From: DASPTH01 sp046727575
GTDB lineage: Bacteria > Actinomycetota > Acidimicrobiia > IMCC26256 > DASPTH01
Length of the DNA stretch: 5,545 nucleotides
NCBI GenBank assembly: GCA_046727575.1
Contig: JBKPCV010000003.1
Span: forward strand, 1 to 5,545
Reading direction: 5' to 3'
This document shows, one piece after another, positions 1-5,433 of the stretch; within the stretch, counting starts at the first letter, position 1, and every line of letters starts with the position of its first letter. Position numbers and translations under genes: made by a program. Below the pieces are notes generated by a model. It had not been told where the DNA came from. It ran no database searches and saw nothing but the letters and a program-made list of their open reading frames with translations.

Positions 1-677
1 ACGGCCGCGCCGAGGATCGGAATGCCGCCGCCGCACCCGCTTCCTTCGCCGGTCGTGCCCGGTGCGCCGCTGCCGAGGGCGCCGCTCGGCATCGGCAGGT
101 GCAGGGACGCCTGGAGCTCACGACGCTCGTCCATCGACGTCCACGGCGCCTCGTCCGGGCCGTCGGCGGGCACGAGGTGGACGATCTTCGTGAGGTCGTC
201 GATGTCGAAGAGGAGCATCGGATCGACATAGCGGTCCCCGACGCGCAACCCCAGGTGCAGCACGCTGCCGTCGTGCTCGTCACCGCGGCCGCCGCTCGTC
301 GCGATGACCTCGCCCCGCGCGACGGTCTGGCCCTCGTGCACCGCGAGTGACTGGAGGAACGAGTACGACGTGCGGAGGTTCCCGGCGTGCGCGATCGTGA
401 CATGGAGCGTGCCGGCGACACTGCCGGCAAAGGTGACGACGCCGTCGTTCGCGGCACGTACCGGGGTACCGGGCGGCGCCGCGAAGTCGACCCCACGGTG
501 CCCGGGGCCGTACACCGACCTCGGTTGCTCGAACGGCCGCACGACCGCACCGCTGACCGGCCGCTGCCAGCCGCCGCTCGGCGACGGCGCGGCCGCGGCT
601 CGGGCGGGCGACGCCGCGACCAGGACAAGAACCGCGCCCGCGGCGAGGCACGCGGCGCGTCGGCATGCAGAGCTCAT
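1..677 (-). CDS. Secreted M23/LytM-domain protein with degenerate active site (3' end cut by window edge)
   Basis: The reading frame is open from ATG at 677 to the window edge (225 codons seen). Residues 1-27 look like a Sec signal peptide: RR at 6-7, a hydrophobic core AGAVLVLVAA, and a cleavage-type end ARA at 25-27. Residues about 45-155 form a LytM/M23 domain: HRGVDFAAPPGTPVRA (H60, D64), then a beta-rich core, then LHLGLR (H141) and a YVDPMLLF end. H60, D64 and H141 match the zinc ligands of LytM. The two catalytic histidines of the family are replaced: YxHL reads YSFL (F107) and HLH reads VLH (V139). It is therefore probably not an active endopeptidase, and may bind or regulate a cell-wall enzyme, as EnvC-like LytM proteins do; this role is inference. 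After about 155 follows a Gly/Pro-rich tail with one Cys, of unknown function. The Shine-Dalgarno is weak; TTG at 683 is an alternative start. The gene sits downstream of xerC but has its own promoter. Confidence 0.88.
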   Translation of the reverse strand, partial: MSSACRRAACLAAGAVLVLVAASPARAAAAPSPSGGWQRPVSGAVVRPFEQPRSVYGPGHRGVDFAAPPGTPVRAANDGVVTFAGSVAGTLHVTIAHAGNLRTSYSFLQSLAVHEGQTVARGEVIATSGGRGDEHDGSVLHLGLRVGDRYVDPMLLFDIDDLTKIVHLVPADGPDEAPWTSMDERRELQASLHLPMPSGALGSGAPGTTGEGSGCGGGIPILGAA

Positions 678-736
678 CGGCAACCCCGTGGTCGGAGCAC
701 GACACGACAACGGGGAAGCGGAGGAGAAGTGCCCGG

Positions 737-765
737 ATCGTAGCGACCGGCTGCGCGCTTGCCAA
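737..765 (-). promoter_or_regulatory. Sigma70-type promoter for the LytM-domain gene
   Basis: On the minus strand TTGGCA (765-760) and TACGAT (742-737) are separated by exactly 17 bp. The first matches TTGACA at 5 of 6 positions, and the second fits the actinobacterial TAnnnT -10 form. Initiation would fall near 730, leaving a leader of about 50 nt before ATG 677. It lies between xerC and the LytM gene, so the latter is probably expressed independently of xerC. Confidence 0.65.
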
Positions 766-778
766 GGGGTCGTTCACG

Positions 779-823
779 CGCCGACGAGTTCGCTGCGCCC
801 GACGAGTTCGCTGCTCGCCGGCG
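779..823 (-). terminator. Hairpin just after the xerC stop, possible terminator with two alternative 3' arms
   Basis: In the minus-strand transcript the 5' arm CGCCGGCGAG (823-814) begins 3 nt after the xerC stop codon. It can pair over 10 bp (one G-U) with CTCGTCGGCG at 788-779. It can instead pair with CTCGTCGGGCG at 806-796, with one bulged G and a 7-nt loop. There is no U tract, so intrinsic termination is uncertain; many high-GC bacteria use hairpins without U tracts or rely on Rho. Confidence 0.35.
781..814. repeat. Two-copy tandem repeat, 16-bp identical units with an 18-bp period
   Basis: CCGACGAGTTCGCTGC occurs at 781-796 and again, identical, at 799-814, separated by 2 bp. The pair lies in the xerC / LytM-gene spacer and supplies the two alternative arms of the hairpin at 779-823. 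Two copies suggest a local duplication; no function can be assigned. Confidence 0.75.
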
Positions 824-825
824 GG

Positions 826-1755
826 TCAGGCGCGGGGGTGCGTCGCTTCGTACACGGCGCGCAGACGATCGCGGGTCACGTGGGTGTAGATCTGCGTGGT
901 TGCGAGGTCGGCGTGGCCGAGCAACTCCTGCACCGCCCGCAGGTCGGCACCTCCCTCGAGCAGATGCGTCGCGTATGCGTGGCGGAGCGCGTGGGGATGG
1001 AGCGAACGACCCTGAGCCAGCGGATACCGCGCGACGATCCGGCGCGCGTCGCGTGGGGTGAGCGCGCTACCGCGCCGATTGACGAAGATGACGTCGCGCG
1101 GTGTGTCCGACTTCGCGAGGAGTGGGCGGCCCGCGCGGAGCCACGCGCACACAGCTGCGACGGCTGGCTCTCCGATCGGCACGCGTCGCACCTTGGACCC
1201 CTTGCCGACGACGGTCAACAGTCCCCGGCGCAGGTCACAGTCGCCAGTCCGGAGCGCGCAACACTCTGACACGCGGAGTCCGGCGCCGTAGAGAACTTCG
1301 AGGACCGCGAGGTCGCGGAGCATGACCGCGACCACGGGGCGGTCAGGCTCGTCGCTCGAGACCGTCGGAGCGGCGAGCGCGTCGAGGAGCGCGTTCGCCT
1401 CGTCGATGTCGGGTACGCGAGGGAGCCGGGACGTACCCTTCGGGGCGCGGAGGGTGGAGCCGGCGTCGTGCTCGATGACCGCGTGCCGACGCAAGTACCT
1501 CAGGTAGGAACGAATCGCTGCCGCCTTGCGTGCGACGGAGGCGCGTGCGAAGCCGCGCGTGTCGAGGTATGCGAGGTAACGCCGCAACACGCGTCGGTCG
1601 ACATCGGCCGGTGCGAGGCTGCCGCGTTCGCACCACCCAACGAATTCCGCGACGTCGTGACCGTACGCGTCACGCGTGTGTTCGCTGGCACCCGTGAGCG
1701 ACGAGGCGAACTCGTCGACCCACCAACTCGCCCGTTCGTTCGCGGGCTTGTCCAC
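826..1755 (-). CDS. xerC: Tyrosine recombinase, XerC type
   Basis: A 309-residue protein, usual length for XerC/XerD. With its partner it would cut and rejoin dif sites to resolve chromosome dimers at the division septum under FtsK control (family knowledge). Residues about 8-100 are the SAM-like core-binding domain (Phage_int_SAM type); about 110-300 are the catalytic domain. All six active-site residues are in place: R161 (GLRVSE), K185 (GKGSK), H255 and R258 (HALRH), H281 (LGH), and the nucleophile Y290 (IYTH). Spacings of 24 residues from R161 to K185 and 9 from H281 to Y290 match E. coli XerD. The C-terminal VYEATHPRA resembles the end of E. coli XerC (VYDAAHPRA), and proximity to dprA is also typical of actinobacterial xerC. 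The start is GTG at 1755 with AAGGGG six bases upstream. The gene appears intact with housekeeping-like composition and no integrase context. Confidence 0.93.
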   Translation of the reverse strand: MDKPANERASWWVDEFASSLTGASEHTRDAYGHDVAEFVGWCERGSLAPADVDRRVLRRYLAYLDTRGFARASVARKAAAIRSYLRYLRRHAVIEHDAGSTLRAPKGTSRLPRVPDIDEANALLDALAAPTVSSDEPDRPVVAVMLRDLAVLEVLYGAGLRVSECCALRTGDCDLRRGLLTVVGKGSKVRRVPIGEPAVAAVCAWLRAGRPLLAKSDTPRDVIFVNRRGSALTPRDARRIVARYPLAQGRSLHPHALRHAYATHLLEGGADLRAVQELLGHADLATTQIYTHVTRDRLRAVYEATHPRA

Positions 1756-1761
1756 CCGCCA

Positions 1762-1789
1762 CCCCTTCGGGCCGGGCCCGTCCCCTTCG
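1762..1789 (-). promoter_or_regulatory. xerC ribosome site next to a GC hairpin flanked by an 8-bp direct repeat
   Basis: The xerC Shine-Dalgarno AAGGGG (1767-1762) lies 6 nt before GTG 1755. Directly upstream is a 5-bp stem with a 3-nt loop (CGGGC-CGG-GCCCG, 1768-1780 on the plus strand), and beyond it a second CGAAGGGG. Thus CGAAGGGG occurs at 1769-1762 and 1789-1782, 20 bp apart, on either side of the hairpin. The position allows an effect on xerC translation, but none is shown. Confidence 0.4.
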
Positions 1790-1835
1790 TGCTCCCGAGG
1801 ACGTTAGCCCGCTTCCGACGACCGGACGCGACGTG

Positions 1836-2138
1836 TCAGGCGCGTGAGCCCTCGAAGCTTGCGTCACCGAACGTTCCGAGTTTCACGTTGCCCGAAATCT
1901 TGTCGCCGTCGACCGTGGCGGTGAACTCGAGCGTGATCGGCATCGGTTGTGTGAGCGCGGCCGTCCACGTGAGGTTGTTGCCGTCGACCGTGCCGTCGGT
2001 GACCTCCATCGGCGCGGGCGCGGCTGCGGCGGACATCGTGCCGGTGAGCGTCGTGCCCTCCTCCTTGAAGTCCAGCGTTCCCGATTGCGCACCCATCGGG
2101 GTGTTCATCGAGATCTCCCACTTCCCATCGGCGCTCAT
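1836..2138 (-). CDS. Unrecognised small beta-rich protein, 100 residues
   Basis: ATG at 2138 is chosen over an in-frame upstream start at 2174 because a strong Shine-Dalgarno (GGGAGGA) lies 3-5 bases before it. The protein is acidic, has no signal peptide or membrane segment, and begins MSADGKWEISMNTPMGAQ. It is built of short alternating polar/hydrophobic stretches broken by Gly-Asn and Asp-Gly turns (SGTLDF, LTGTMSA, DGTVDGNNLTW, LEFTATVDGDKISGNV, ASFEGSRA), which suggests a small beta-sandwich or barrel. The segments around DGTVDGNNLTW and TATVDGDKISG look like two related halves. I recall similar short proteins annotated as hypothetical but know of no function. It is divergent from yifB and 80 bp upstream of xerC on the same strand, so it could be co-transcribed with xerC. 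Third-position GC bias follows the minus-strand frame, supporting a real gene. Confidence 0.75.
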   Translation of the reverse strand: MSADGKWEISMNTPMGAQSGTLDFKEEGTTLTGTMSAAAAPAPMEVTDGTVDGNNLTWTAALTQPMPITLEFTATVDGDKISGNVKLGTFGDASFEGSRA

Positions 2139-2140
2139 CG

Positions 2141-2148
2141 TTCCTCCC
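2141..2148 (-). promoter_or_regulatory. Ribosome-binding site that decides the start of the 100-residue protein
   Basis: On the minus strand GGGAGGAA (2148-2141) stands directly before CG and ATG 2138, a near-perfect anti-16S match. No comparable site precedes the upstream in-frame start at 2174, so the shorter form is preferred. Confidence 0.7.
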
Positions 2149-2230
2149 GGCTCCGGCCTGCTCGTCGTCAGCATGCCAGAGACCCTTCGTTGCTGTCATA
2201 CCCCCGCGCGACGCTTCGATGGTTCCCCCG

Positions 2231-2282
2231 GGTCACCTCCCTGACTGATGCTCGTCCTCTGCATCTTCACAGGGAGGTTGCC
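2231..2282 (+). promoter_or_regulatory. Inverted repeat that sequesters the yifB ribosome-binding site
   Basis: ACCTCCCTG at 2235-2243 is the perfect reverse complement of CAGGGAGGT at 2270-2278. Inside it, GATGC (2247-2251) pairs with GCATC (2261-2265), leaving an ACT / TTCA internal loop and a 9-nt apical loop. GG (2231-2232) can also pair with CC (2281-2282). The yifB Shine-Dalgarno GGGAGG (2272-2277), five bases before GTG 2283, is wholly within the 3' arm. In mRNA this hairpin would block ribosome access unless opened by a factor, temperature or an upstream ribosome. As DNA it could equally be a protein-binding operator in this divergent spacer. I found no convincing -35/-10 pair for yifB here. 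Confidence 0.6.
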
Positions 2283-3791
2283 GTGCTCGCAGCAGTTCGC
2301 AGCGCGACGCTCGTCGGCGTCGACGGACAGCCCGTCACCGTCGAGGTCCACGTGTCACCGGGGCTGCCCGCGTACCACATAGTCGGGCTTCCCGACACCG
2401 CGGTCCGCGAGTCGCGTGAGCGCGTCCGCGCGGCCGTGCTGTCGTCGGGACTCACATTCCCGATGTCGCGCATCACCGTCAACCTGGCACCCGGCGGCAT
2501 GCGCAAGTCGGGATCCGGGCTCGAGCTCGCCGTCGCGCTCGGCCTGCTCGCGGCGGCCGACCAGCTGCCGGCGGGCGTTCTCGACGGTGTCGCGGTCCTC
2601 GGCGAGCTCGGGCTCGACGGATCGGTCCGCGCGGTACCCGGAATGCTCGCGCTCGTCGATTCACTCGCGCGGCGCGGCGTCACGGCCGTCGTCGTGCCTC
2701 TCGCCAACGCAGCCGAAGCGTCGCTCGTGCGCAGGGTCCGCATACGTGCAGCCCGCTCGTTGGCGGAATTGCGGGCGTGCCTGAAGGGCGAGGAGGACTG
2801 GCCGCGATGGGAGGAGCCGATCGTCGCCGGCGAGTGCAACGACCAACCGCCCGACGACGAACCCCTCGACCTTCGCGAAGTCCGGGGCCTCGCGTTCGCC
2901 CGGCGTGCGCTGGAGGTCGCCGCAGCCGGAGCGCACCATCTCCTGTTCGTCGGTCCGCCCGGCACCGGCAAGACGATGCTCGCACGGCGCCTCGCGAGCA
3001 CGTTGCCGCCACTCGAACATCACGAATCACTCGAGGTCACCCGGATCCATTCGGCAGCCGGAGAGTGCGTCGGCGGCCGTCTCATCACTGCGCCGCCGTT
3101 CCGCGCGCCACACCACACCGCGTCGACCGCGTCCCTGGTCGGTGGCGGGAGCGGCCGACCGCGAGCGGGCGAGGTCACGCTCGCGCACCGCGGCGTGCTG
3201 TTCCTCGACGAGCTCGGAGAGTTCGCGCCCGCTGCGCTCGACGCGCTGCGCCAGCCCCTCGAGGAACGCATGGTGCGCATCTCGCGTCAGCATGCATCGC
3301 TCGCGTTCCCCGCATCGTTCCAACTCGTCGCGTGCACCAACCCGTGCCCGTGCGGTCTCGGTGAACCCGCCTGCAAGTGCAACGAGCCGCAACGCGCACG
3401 CTACCGGCGACGGTTGAGCGCGCCGTTCCTCGACCGCTTCGACCTTCGGGTACGGGTCACCGCGCCCGAGCCACGCGACGAACCGGGAGAATCGTCGGCC
3501 GAAGTGGCGGATCGCGTCCACGCGGCCGTCGAGCGACAACGCGCGCGCTACGCCGACTGGCGATGGGCGAAAAATGCTCACGTGCCCGCCGGGGTCGTCG
3601 ACCGGCTCCTTCCGCTCGTGCGTGACGCGGACGACACCTGGCGGACCATCATCGAGGACCGTCTCCTCACCGGACGCGGCGCCGCACGCATCCGCAGAGT
3701 GGCTCGCACGCTCGCGGATCTCGACGACGCGGCGGAGGTCGCACCCGCGCATCTCGAGAGCGCGGCGCTCTTGCGGAGCGATGCGCCGTGA
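2283..3791 (+). CDS. yifB: YifB/ComM family Mg-chelatase-like AAA+ ATPase
   Basis: A 502-residue protein, the normal size for YifB/ComM. Where studied (Vibrio ComM), the protein is a hexameric helicase that extends branch migration of the invading strand in natural transformation; a similar role here is inference. Residues about 20-140 are the N-terminal ChlI domain with a Lon-protease-like S5 fold (GLPAYHIVGLPDTAVRESRERV, ITVNLAPGGMRKSG). About 195-395 is the AAA+ Mg-chelatase core: Walker A GPPGTGKT (224-231), Walker B GVLFLDEL (304-311), and the PFLDRFD segment with R385. Between them C351, C355, C357, C364 and C366 form the family's Cys cluster, a possible metal site. The C-terminal Mg_chelatase_C domain runs from about 403 to 497 and contains the sensor-2-like GRGAARIRRVARTLADL. 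The GTG start at 2283 is fixed by GGGAGG at 2272-2277; the longer open frame upstream is not used. The stop overlaps the dprA start (GTGA). Confidence 0.96.
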   Translation: MLAAVRSATLVGVDGQPVTVEVHVSPGLPAYHIVGLPDTAVRESRERVRAAVLSSGLTFPMSRITVNLAPGGMRKSGSGLELAVALGLLAAADQLPAGVLDGVAVLGELGLDGSVRAVPGMLALVDSLARRGVTAVVVPLANAAEASLVRRVRIRAARSLAELRACLKGEEDWPRWEEPIVAGECNDQPPDDEPLDLREVRGLAFARRALEVAAAGAHHLLFVGPPGTGKTMLARRLASTLPPLEHHESLEVTRIHSAAGECVGGRLITAPPFRAPHHTASTASLVGGGSGRPRAGEVTLAHRGVLFLDELGEFAPAALDALRQPLEERMVRISRQHASLAFPASFQLVACTNPCPCGLGEPACKCNEPQRARYRRRLSAPFLDRFDLRVRVTAPEPRDEPGESSAEVADRVHAAVERQRARYADWRWAKNAHVPAGVVDRLLPLVRDADDTWRTIIEDRLLTGRGAARIRRVARTLADLDDAAEVAPAHLESAALLRSDAP

Positions 3792-4918
3792 ACGCGCGTC
3801 CGCGTAGGCCGCGGCTCGATCCGGTCGAAGTCGCGGCCGCCAGCCTCGCGTGCTTGCCCGACATGACGCCGGCGCGGATGCGGAGGCTCTGCGCACGATT
3901 TTCCGGTCCGGTCGGCGCGCTGTCGGCCTTGCAACGCGGCCTTGGCGCCGCGGTCCTGTGCGAGAAGGTCGCACCAGAGGAGATCCCGGCGCGGCTCGAC
4001 CTTGCTCGAGCATGGCAGCGCGTCGCGGTCGGCACCACGCTGCCCGACACGCTCGCCCGGCGTGGCACCCGTGTGTTCATCGCCGGGCGCGAGGGCTACC
4101 CGATCAGCGGCGACGTCGAGGGGCGCCCTCACGTCTTGCTCGCGGAGGGCAACGCTCCGTCGGCGCTCGAGGGTCCGCGCGTCGCAGTGGTCGGCACGCG
4201 CGCCGCGACGCCGCACGGGCTCGCCGACGCGCGCGATGTCGGCCGCGTCCTCGGCGAAGCCGGGATCACCGTCGTGAGCGGACTGGCGATCGGCATCGAC
4301 GGCGCGGCCCACGAGGGCGCGCTCGATGGAGGAGGTGCGGCCATCGGTGTCGTCGCCACCGGCCTCGACGTCGTGTACCCGCGGCGACACGTCGCGCTCT
4401 TCGACGCGGTGCGCGCCGCGGGGCTGATCATGAGCGAGCTCGGTTACGGCGTACGGCCGCGGCCGGGCGCGTTTCCGGTACGAAACCGGATCATCGCGAT
4501 GCTCGCCGACGTCGTCGTCGTGGTCGAGGCCACGCTTCGAGGTGGCGCCCGCATCACCGCTGAGCGCGCCCTCGAGTACGGCCGCCCGGTGCTGGCGATG
4601 CCGGGTTCGCGCCGCAACCCGGCGGCCGAGGGCACGAACGCGCTCATCGCGGATGGCGCGCACCCGTTGCTCGAGCCGTCCGACGTGCTGCTCGCGCTCG
4701 GGCTCACACCTGGCTCGAGGCGGGCACCGAAGCCACCGCCACCACCGGGCAGCGACGCCGCGCGCGTGCTCGGCGCGTGTGGTGGCGAGCCGGCGACGTT
4801 CGACCAACTCGCGAGCCGCACAGGGCTGCTCGCAGATCACGTCGCGGTCGCTGTGCGCGAGTTGGAACGCGGCGGCTGGATGGAGCGCGCACGCGGCCTC
4901 TGCTGGCCGAAGGGTTAG
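3788..4918 (+). CDS. dprA: DNA-processing protein DprA (Smf), RecA loader
   Basis: A 376-residue protein of full length. DprA binds single-stranded DNA in the cytoplasm, protects it and loads RecA during transformation (family knowledge). Residues about 13-60 form the SAM/HhH-like N-terminal region (AAASLACLPDMTPARMRRL). The Rossmann-like core at about 100-303 carries the family motifs: VVGTRAAT (134-141), VSGLAIGIDGAAHEGAL (163-179), ATGLDVVYPRRH (190-201), FPVRNRIIA (229-237), VEATLRGGARITA (246-258, where many relatives have SGSLITA), MPGS (271-274) and GTNALIADGAHPLL (282-295). A Pro-rich linker (314-320) leads to a C-terminal winged helix at about 321-372. The GTG start shares 4 bp with the yifB stop, so the two genes are probably translationally coupled; a GGAG at 3775-3778 could add ribosome binding. 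The yifB-dprA pair is a standard operon. Confidence 0.96.
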   Translation: MNARPRRPRLDPVEVAAASLACLPDMTPARMRRLCARFSGPVGALSALQRGLGAAVLCEKVAPEEIPARLDLARAWQRVAVGTTLPDTLARRGTRVFIAGREGYPISGDVEGRPHVLLAEGNAPSALEGPRVAVVGTRAATPHGLADARDVGRVLGEAGITVVSGLAIGIDGAAHEGALDGGGAAIGVVATGLDVVYPRRHVALFDAVRAAGLIMSELGYGVRPRPGAFPVRNRIIAMLADVVVVVEATLRGGARITAERALEYGRPVLAMPGSRRNPAAEGTNALIADGAHPLLEPSDVLLALGLTPGSRRAPKPPPPPGSDAARVLGACGGEPATFDQLASRTGLLADHVAVAVRELERGGWMERARGLCWPKG

Positions 4919-4960
4919 CGTCGTACCTCGCCGCCGCGCTGGGAGCGGAGGCGACCCGGC

Positions 4961-4966
4961 TACGGT
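4961..4966 (+). promoter_or_regulatory. -10 element placed for a leaderless start of the small membrane protein
   Basis: TACGGT fits the actinobacterial TAnnnT -10 form and ends 6 bases before ATG 4973. That spacing would start transcription at, or within a base or so of, the A of the start codon, as in leaderless genes common in actinobacteria. Only a partial Shine-Dalgarno (GGTGA) is present. No good -35 is visible 16-18 bp upstream. Confidence 0.4.
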
Positions 4967-4972
4967 GACGCA

Positions 4973-5083
4973 ATGGGTCTGAACCCGTTCCGCGCGCACG
5001 CCAAACGCGGCACCGACGTCGTGATCGTCGCGGTCGCGCTGGTCGTCGTCGCGGCGCTCGTGCTGTGGGCGGTGCTCGGTTGA
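4973..5083 (+). CDS. Single-span membrane microprotein, 36 residues
   Basis: ATG 4973 to TGA 5083, found by reading the frame downstream of dprA. Residues 1-15 are short and basic (MGLNPFRAHAKRGTD, with R7, K11 and R12). Residues 16-35 are an unbroken hydrophobic helix (VVIVAVALVVVAALVLWAVL), long enough to cross the membrane once. By the positive-inside rule the N terminus should be cytoplasmic. I recall similar MGLNPFR-type small proteins in related actinobacteria, all hypothetical. The gene starts 55 bp after dprA and overlaps the next coding frame, so the two are likely translated together. The function is unknown. Support is the start/stop context, the clean amphipathic-to-hydrophobic layout, and the coupling to a recognisable gene. 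Confidence 0.65.
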   Translation: MGLNPFRAHAKRGTDVVIVAVALVVVAALVLWAVLG

Positions 5084-5274
5084 TCCACGACGCTCACGAC
5101 GACCTCGAGGTCCAGCACGTCCAGCCCTACCAGGCCGTGAAGACGTACCGCTGCCCCGGCTGCGACCACGAGATCCCGCCCGGTTTGGGGCACGAGGTCA
5201 TCGTTCCGCGTCACGCCCCGCACGAGCGCCGCCACTGGCACACTGGCTGCTGGCGGCGCGCGTCGCGCACGTGA
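5065..5274 (+). CDS. Small HWHxxCW zinc-ribbon protein
   Basis: GTG at 5065 gives 69 residues. A TTG at 5080 gives 64 and would share TTGA with the upstream stop, a classic coupling overlap. Neither has a clear Shine-Dalgarno, so the start is undecided. The core YRCPGCDHEIPPGLGHEVIVP...RRHWHTGCW contains C30, C33, H57/H59 and C62 (GTG numbering), the ligands of a probable zinc ribbon. The same CPGCxxEI ... HWHxxCW pattern occurs in short actinobacterial proteins often labelled 'ATP/GTP-binding protein'; there is no nucleotide-binding motif here, so that label looks unsupported. There is no signal or membrane segment. It overlaps the 36-residue membrane protein and probably forms one transcript with it. 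A nucleic-acid or protein-binding role is a guess. Confidence 0.82.
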   Translation: MGGARLIHDAHDDLEVQHVQPYQAVKTYRCPGCDHEIPPGLGHEVIVPRHAPHERRHWHTGCWRRASRT

Positions 5275-5287
5275 ACCCGCGGCGCGA

Positions 5288-5314
5288 GGCCGGGCTGCGA
5301 TCGCCGAGCCGGCC
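5288..5314 (+). terminator. GC-rich hairpin after the zinc-ribbon gene
   Basis: GGCCG-g-GCT (5288-5296) pairs with AGCCGGCC (5307-5314): 8 bp with one bulged G and a 10-nt loop, beginning 14 nt after the stop at 5274. It sits between convergent genes, where a terminator is expected. There is no U tract, so the call is tentative. Confidence 0.35.
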
Positions 5315-5433
5315 GGGTCGACGCCGCTCCGCCGTCCCGCTCGTCCGAGCACGGCTCCGCTTCGTCTCCTCCACGTCGGGTCGACGCCGCTCCGCCGTCC
5401 CGCCCGTCCGAGCACGGCTCCGCTTCGTCTCCT
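5315..5433. repeat. Tandem repeat: two 56-bp copies, period 63 bp, one mismatch
   Basis: Copy one is 5315-5370 and copy two 5378-5433, each running from GGGTCGACGCCG to CTTCGTCTCCT. The only difference is T at 5341 against C at 5404. A 7-bp unrelated spacer separates them. Each copy holds the short palindromes GTCGAC and GAGC-ACG-GCTC. The second copy ends inside the yraN stop codon, so on the minus strand the repeat begins right at the end of yraN. There is no credible gene in the repeat: the minus-strand frame through it encodes only an Arg/Gly-rich shadow. Confidence 0.85.

Noticed and set aside
304..1269. 321-residue plus-strand open frame
   Set aside because: It runs opposite the LytM-domain gene and xerC, both with intact motifs, and itself has low-complexity composition and no recognisable domain.
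783..1717. CGACGAGTTCGC at 783-794 (and 801-812) recurs inverted at 1706-1717, flanking xerC
   Set aside because: Only 12 bp, and the right copy lies inside xerC codons for Asp-Glu-Phe-Ala, common codons in such DNA; it is most likely chance and not a recombination site. Nothing resembling a dif site with two 11-bp arms was seen.
826..1755. Phage or integron integrase instead of XerC
   Set aside because: No attachment site, tRNA, phage genes or integron gene array is visible; the length, the VYEATHPRA tail and the neighbourhood fit housekeeping XerC.
1468..2244. 258-residue plus-strand open frame
   Set aside because: It covers the antisense of the xerC N-terminal region and the 100-residue gene; no domain is visible, and the minus-strand genes have proper ribosome sites.
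1947..2282. In-frame upstream extension of yifB giving a 614-residue protein
   Set aside because: The extension is Arg-rich shadow sequence opposite the 100-residue minus-strand gene. The YifB family starts at the VLAAVRSATL segment, and a strong ribosome site precedes GTG 2283.
2139..2282. Promoters for the divergent 100-residue gene and yifB
   Set aside because: TATGAC on the minus strand (near 2201-2196) and CATACC on the plus strand look faintly like -10 boxes, but neither has a -35 at 16-18 bp, so none is called.
3578..4999. 473-residue minus-strand open frame opposite dprA and the end of yifB
   Set aside because: Arg/Ala/His-rich composition without motifs. It is the high-GC shadow of two confidently identified plus-strand genes. 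The 328-residue minus frame at 3027-4013 is rejected for the same reason.
4960..5415. 151-residue minus-strand open frame containing a repeated LGRAGRRSGVDP
   Set aside because: The protein repeat merely reflects the 63-bp DNA tandem repeat, and the rest is antisense to the zinc-ribbon and microprotein genes.
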